DNA of 64,000 bases from Defluviicoccus sp. (GTDB lineage Bacteria; Pseudomonadota; Alphaproteobacteria; Rhodospirillales; Defluviicoccaceae). Location: the NCBI GenBank assembly GCA_029624735.1, contig JARSSM010000027.1, positions 1-64,000 of the forward strand. The letters run 5' to 3'. Shown here piece after piece: positions 57,922 through 64,000 of this stretch (positions are counted from its first letter, which is position 1; every line of letters begins with the position of its first letter). The translations under genes were made by a program, and so were the position numbers. The notes below the pieces were generated by a model. That model was not told where the DNA came from. It was given only the letters and a program-made list of their open reading frames with translations, and searched no databases.

Positions 57922-59253
57922 ATGTCGCAGAAATCGGTGCCCGAGGATCGCCGCGTCGCCTACGTCAACGCCCGGCTGCTCGACGCCGCCGCCCGACTCG
58001 ACCAGCCGGGCGGGCTGATCACTCAAGGCGAGCTGATCGCCGATTATGGCCCCCACATCAAAGCGGTCGGGCTCGCGGCCGATATCGAAGTCGTCGATTG
58101 CGCCGGGCAGTGCTTAAGCCCCGGCTTGGTCGACATGCGGGTCCAGCTGCGTGAGCCGGGCGAGGAACACAAGGGCACGCTGGCCTCTGGTGGTCACGCT
58201 GCGGCCGCCGGCGGCATCACGTCGCTGGTCTGCCTGCCGAACACCCATCCGGTCATCGATGATGTCTCGATCGTCGAGTTCGTCGCCCGCCGCGCCCGGC
58301 TCCTGGGCCTGACCAAGGTCTATACCTACGGCGCCGTGACCAAGGGTCTCGAAGGGCAAGAGCTCGCTGAAATGGGGCTCTTGGCCGAGGCCGGGGCGGT
58401 CGCCTTCACCGACGGCGCTAAGGCGGTGGTCAGCGCGCGGGTGATGCGGCACGCGCTCGACTACGCGCGCACCTTCGGTCTGTTAATCGTGCAGCATCCG
58501 GAAGAGCCGACGCTCGCCCAGGGCGGCGACATGAACGCCGGCGAGGTGGCGACCCGGCTCGGCCTGCGCGGCATTCCCGCCGCCGCTGAGGTGATCATGG
58601 TCGAGCGCGATCTGCGCCTGATCGCGCTCACCAACGGCCGCCTGCACTTTGCGCACCTGTCGACAGCGGCTGCGATCGAGGCGGTGCGCCGCGCCAAGGC
58701 TGCGGGGCTCGCCGTCACTTGCGACACCGCTCCGCCCTATTTCGCGCTGAACGAGAACGCTGTCGGTGACTACCGAACGTTTGCCAAGCTGTCGCCACCG
58801 CTGCGTACCGAGAAGGACCGACTGGCGGTTATCGAAGGTCTGATCGATGGCACGATCGATGCAATTGGCTCCGACCATACGCCAGAGGACGAGGACTCCA
58901 AACGGCTTCCCTTCGCCCAGGCCGCCTTCGGGGGCATCGGTTTGGAGACGTTGCTGGCGGTGTCGCTCGAACTTTACCATAACGGCCGCGCGTCCCTGCT
59001 TGATGTGCTCGGCTGGCTGACTTGGCGGCCAGCGGACCTGCTGCACTTGCCAGGCGGCCGGTTCGCAAAAGGGGCGGCGGCTGACCTGATGCTGTTCGAT
59101 CCGGACCGGCCGTGGCAGGTGCGTGAGCACGAACTCTTGAGCAAGTCCAAGAACACGCCGTTCGACTACCGCCCGGTGCAGGGCCGGGTGCTGCTTACAA
59201 TCGTCGACGGCCGGCCGGTGTTCGATCTCACCCGCGCCAAGAGGGGCGCTTAA
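57922..59253 (+). CDS. Dihydroorotase-like protein lacking the HxH metal motif (PyrC' type)
   Basis: 443 residues, dihydroorotase fold. At the place of the first metal pair (DxHxHxREPG) it reads DMRVQLREPG: both His are replaced (R73, Q75). Other ligand positions remain: Asp in FTDGAKAV, His in VQHPEEP, His in FAHLST and Asp in GSDHTPED. In Pseudomonas an inactive PyrC' supports PyrB structurally while an active pyrC is elsewhere; the same is likely here. Overlaps plsY by one base. Confidence 0.9.
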   Translation: MSQKSVPEDRRVAYVNARLLDAAARLDQPGGLITQGELIADYGPHIKAVGLAADIEVVDCAGQCLSPGLVDMRVQLREPGEEHKGTLASGGHAAAAGGITSLVCLPNTHPVIDDVSIVEFVARRARLLGLTKVYTYGAVTKGLEGQELAEMGLLAEAGAVAFTDGAKAVVSARVMRHALDYARTFGLLIVQHPEEPTLAQGGDMNAGEVATRLGLRGIPAAAEVIMVERDLRLIALTNGRLHFAHLSTAAAIEAVRRAKAAGLAVTCDTAPPYFALNENAVGDYRTFAKLSPPLRTEKDRLAVIEGLIDGTIDAIGSDHTPEDEDSKRLPFAQAAFGGIGLETLLAVSLELYHNGRASLLDVLGWLTWRPADLLHLPGGRFAKGAAADLMLFDPDRPWQVREHELLSKSKNTPFDYRPVQGRVLLTIVDGRPVFDLTRAKRGA

Positions 59254-59882
59254 TGGCCGAAGTGGAAGCCGCGCCGCCGCTACTCGCGCTGGCGGCGGTG
59301 ATGGGCTACCTCCTTGGCTCGGTCCCGTTCGGCCTTTTGCTGACACGGCTTGCCGGGCTCGGCGACATCCGCTCGATCGGCTCCGGCAATATTGGCGCTA
59401 CCAACGTCCTGCGCACTGGCAGCAAGCCGCTGGCGCTGGCAACACTGCTCTTGGATGGTGGCAAGGGTGCCGTTGCGGCGCTCGTATTCGGCCAATGGGG
59501 AACACTCGCTGGGCTTTGCGCCGGCGTCGCGGCCGTGCTCGGCCACAACTTTCCGGTATGGCTCAGGTTCAAGGGCGGCAAAGGCGTGGCGACGACGCTG
59601 GGAACGACGCTGGCGCTCGCCTGGCCAATGGGTCTCGCCGCCTGTGCGATCTGGCTGGCAATGGCCGCCGTCTTCCGCATCTCCTCGCTCGCGGCGTTAA
59701 CGGCGCTGGCAGCGCTGCCGTTCCTGATGGGAGGCTTCGCCGGGCTCAACCATGCTGTCGCCGGTCTGGTGCTGGCGCTCGTTGGCTTCTTCCGCCACAA
59801 GGACAATATCCGCCGTCTGCTCGCCGGCACCGAGCCACGGATAGGCGGCGGCAAGGCAGCCAAGGGTAGCGCGAACGGTTAA
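59253..59882 (+). CDS. plsY: Acyl-phosphate:glycerol-3-phosphate acyltransferase
   Basis: First acylation step in phospholipid synthesis using acyl-phosphate from PlsX. 209 residues, five or so helices; signature loops GYLLGSVPFGLLL, GSGNIGATNVLRTG, GHNFPVWLRFKGGKGVATTLG and the C-terminal RHKDNIRRLLAGTEPRIG. The A of its start is the last base of the pyrC' stop (TAATG). Confidence 0.96.
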   Translation: MAEVEAAPPLLALAAVMGYLLGSVPFGLLLTRLAGLGDIRSIGSGNIGATNVLRTGSKPLALATLLLDGGKGAVAALVFGQWGTLAGLCAGVAAVLGHNFPVWLRFKGGKGVATTLGTTLALAWPMGLAACAIWLAMAAVFRISSLAALTALAALPFLMGGFAGLNHAVAGLVLALVGFFRHKDNIRRLLAGTEPRIGGGKAAKGSANG

Positions 59883-59968
59883 GGCCGGTCCGCCGAGTGC
59901 TCGTGCAGCGACCCAATCGGGCGATTCACGCCCGAGCACGGTTGTCGCTGCACAACATATTGAATTGC

Positions 59969-60017
59969 GTGCACTTTCGGCACAAACAGGATGTACGCTC
60001 TGTTTGTGCCAGTGCAC
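59969..60017. repeat. Long interrupted inverted repeat (hairpin) between plsY and a methyltransferase gene
   Basis: GTGCACT (59969-59975), 3 bases, GGCACAAACAG (59979-59989), 10-base loop, CTGTTTGTGCC (60000-60010), AGTGCAC (60011-60017). This gives 18 paired bases with a 3-base bulge on one side. It reaches the stop codon of the convergent methyltransferase gene. Likely a bidirectional terminator or RNA stabiliser, although it has no T-run; an operator is possible. Confidence 0.85.
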
Positions 60018-60802
60018 TAGGTGGCCAACGGGCTCGCGTGGATGACACCCAAGCCGAGACCGGAGCCAACCGGCAGCAGGCCCAAGATTTCGATCCCCGG
60101 CTCTTGCCCCCACCGCTGGAGAATTGCCAAGTCGCGGCTGCGCAGGCAGTCGTCAGCGGCAAACAGCGCCCGATCCACCGTCCACGCACGCGCGGCCAGA
60201 AGGGTGCCGAAGCGGCAATCGCCGCGGCCCCTACCCCAGCTTGCGGGGCCGTCAACGAACACGAAATCAGCCCTGTGGCCACCAAGAGCGTCTTCAACCG
60301 CGCCCGCGGCCGGGCAATAGAGAAAACCCTCCCAATCGCCGAGCCGCCGCCGGCTGACCGGTGCGACCAGGACACTCGCAAAGGCTGCAACGCCAAGGTA
60401 CTGCAGCAGGGTGCGGGTACGGGCCGCGTGCACATCGCTCTCTTCGATGGCGATGACGCGGCTGGCGCCGCCGCCCGCTGCCGCTGCCAGCGCAAACACC
60501 GCCGTGCTGACACCGGATCCGAACTCGAGAATGCGCTGCGGCCGGATCGCCTCGACCAGCGCCGCAAGCGCAGCCGCGGTTGCCGGCTTAATGCGCCATC
60601 GGCCGGTTGGCAGGCGTTTCAGGGCAGCGTTCAGTTCGGGCGATGGCGCCAACGGTGGTGCGCCACGATGATGCAGGCTCCGGGCCCGCCACCATCGAAC
60701 CGCGCGCACGGTGTTGGCCGGCAACAGCTCAAGGGGTGGCAGGTCCAGCGCAGGGTCGCAAGCAGACGCTGCGCGCGGCTTTCGAGAGTGAATGGCTGTC
60801 AT
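60017..60802 (-). CDS. SAM-dependent methyltransferase-like protein
   Basis: 261 residues from the ATG at 60802; an ATG at 60829 is also open, and neither has a good ribosome site. Rossmann motif I ILEFGSGVSTAVFALAA (91-107), the acidic end of strand 2 (VIAIEESD) and FVFVDGPASWGRG, as in class I methyltransferases of the O-methyltransferase type. The N-terminal 60 residues are rich in Arg/Pro and variable. Target unknown. It occupies the place where dprA and topA usually follow plsY in alphaproteobacteria. Confidence 0.78.
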   Translation of the reverse strand: MTAIHSRKPRAASACDPALDLPPLELLPANTVRAVRWWRARSLHHRGAPPLAPSPELNAALKRLPTGRWRIKPATAAALAALVEAIRPQRILEFGSGVSTAVFALAAAAGGGASRVIAIEESDVHAARTRTLLQYLGVAAFASVLVAPVSRRRLGDWEGFLYCPAAGAVEDALGGHRADFVFVDGPASWGRGRGDCRFGTLLAARAWTVDRALFAADDCLRSRDLAILQRWGQEPGIEILGLLPVGSGLGLGVIHASPLAT

Positions 60803-60935
60803 GGATCGAAGACCCGATTGGAAAACCATCCGTTCAAGCGCCCGCGCCAGCCGGCGGACGCAAGTGGTCTAACCGCTCCTGCGGCCGGCGGCAACCGTAG
60901 TAACGCGAAGGTGCAGCCGAACGGCCGCGGGCGGA

Positions 60936-60965
60936 TTGCGGAGCTGCCACAGCACGACATATTAA
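60936..60965 (+). promoter_or_regulatory. Candidate clpB promoter
   Basis: TTGCGG, 18 bases, TATTAA, ending 84 bases before the clpB start. The -10 context CATATTA is partly like the alphaproteobacterial heat-shock (RpoH) pattern. No CIRCE inverted repeat was found in this region. Confidence 0.3.
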
Positions 60966-61049
60966 CGATCGAGAGGCGAGGGCGCGGTGCCGCATGATCG
61001 GGCTGCGCCTTGCGCGATGACCATCGGGCTCTTGAAGGAAGCAGCGGTC

Positions 61050-63641
<2,592 letters not shown>

Positions 63642-63647
63642 CCGCGC

Positions 63648-64000
63648 CTAACCCGCTGCGAGCGCGAGAATCGCCGGCTGCGCTCCGGCCTGGGCCACCC
63701 TCGTGCTGGTCCAGGAACGGAAATCCGCAGCCGGCATCGGCCGCGCGAAGAGATAGCCCTGACCCTCCTCGCAGCCGAGCTCGCCCAGGATCCGGCTCTG
63801 CGCCGGCGTCTCGATGCCTTCGGCGATCGTTCTTAGGCCAAGCCCGGAAGCGAGCGTGACGATCGTACGCACGATCATCTTGTCGCTGGCATTGGCCTCG
63901 ATTTCGCGCACGAATGACTGGTCCACTTTCAGCTTCTGCACCGGAAACTGCTTGAGGTAGCTGAGGCTTGAGTAACCGGTGCCGAAATCGTCGACGGCGA
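63648..64000 (-). CDS. EAL-domain protein, C-terminal part (5' end outside window)
   Basis: C-terminal third of an EAL domain, the cyclic-di-GMP phosphodiesterase family. The frame is open to the window edge: DDFGTGYSSLSYLKQFP, KLKVDQSFVREIE, then TIAEGIETPAQSRIL and GQGYLFARPMPA. DDFGTGYSS and the KxD and E residues of the active site are kept, so an active enzyme is likely. The catalytic EAL motif and any sensor or GGDEF domain lie beyond the window. It ends 6 bases from the clpB stop (convergent). Confidence 0.93.
   Translation of the reverse strand, partial: AVDDFGTGYSSLSYLKQFPVQKLKVDQSFVREIEANASDKMIVRTIVTLASGLGLRTIAEGIETPAQSRILGELGCEEGQGYLFARPMPAADFRSWTSTRVAQAGAQPAILALAAG

Noticed and set aside
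60830..61049. Search for a CIRCE (HrcA) element upstream of clpB
   Set aside because: No TTAGCACTC-N9-GAGTGCTAA pattern is present; only a weak promoter candidate was kept.

Overview
The window is a GC-rich chromosomal segment from an alphaproteobacterium, most likely in or near Rhodospirillales; species cannot be fixed from sequence alone. The case rests on gene order: hemE, rho, mnmE, mnmG, rsmG, parA, parB and holA on one side and maf, aroE, coaE, dnaQ and secB on the other. This is the arrangement around the replication origin of Caulobacter-like chromosomes. DUF3576-leuS-lptE-holA and a Tim44-like gene beside mltA point the same way. No prophage, insertion sequence, CRISPR array or rRNA operon was seen.

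Layout. 0-4.1 kb: the 3' part of rpoD, an alpha/beta hydrolase, a CAU tRNA, an unrecognised 393-residue protein, a PilZ protein and a small lipoprotein. 4.4-11.7 kb: a signalling block with a CBS/nucleotidyltransferase protein, an SLC5 transporter fused to a histidine kinase, a two-helix membrane protein, a membrane-anchored pseudokinase fused to a DnaQ-type exonuclease, and a receiver-only response regulator. It resembles the CrbS/MxtR acetate-sensing neighbourhoods of gammaproteobacteria. 11.9-24.7 kb: metabolic and stress genes (ettA, MAPEG, a 2OG-Fe(II) oxygenase, an ABC exporter, penicillin acylase, GH3, an enamidase-like amidohydrolase, ribA, yggS, a thiE-like gene). 24.6-31.2 kb: a translationally coupled TPR-sulfotransferase, TPR-glycosyltransferase and sulfotransferase operon, then two paralogous porins.

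31.5-56.8 kb is the origin-proximal housekeeping core. DUF3576-leuS-lptE-holA run rightward and meet parB-parA-rsmG-mnmG-mnmE running leftward. Two parS sites are visible, one inside rsmG and one abutting the mnmE stop codon. After a ferredoxin/DUF6489 pair and DUF255-ogt-quinone oxidoreductase come rho, hemJ, hemH and hemE (leftward). A roughly 460 bp non-coding gap follows that I propose as oriC. Rightward from it lie maf, aroE, coaE and dnaQ, then secB (leftward), a Tim44-like gene and mltA.

56.9-64 kb: pyrB, a dihydroorotase homologue lacking its first metal-binding histidine pair, plsY, a strong hairpin, a methyltransferase, clpB and the C-terminal end of an EAL-domain protein cut by the window edge.

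The items most worth following up are the pseudokinase-exonuclease fusion within the CrbS-like block, the orphan enamidase-like gene, the candidate oriC with its nested inverted repeats, the two parS sites and the pseudo-dihydroorotase.
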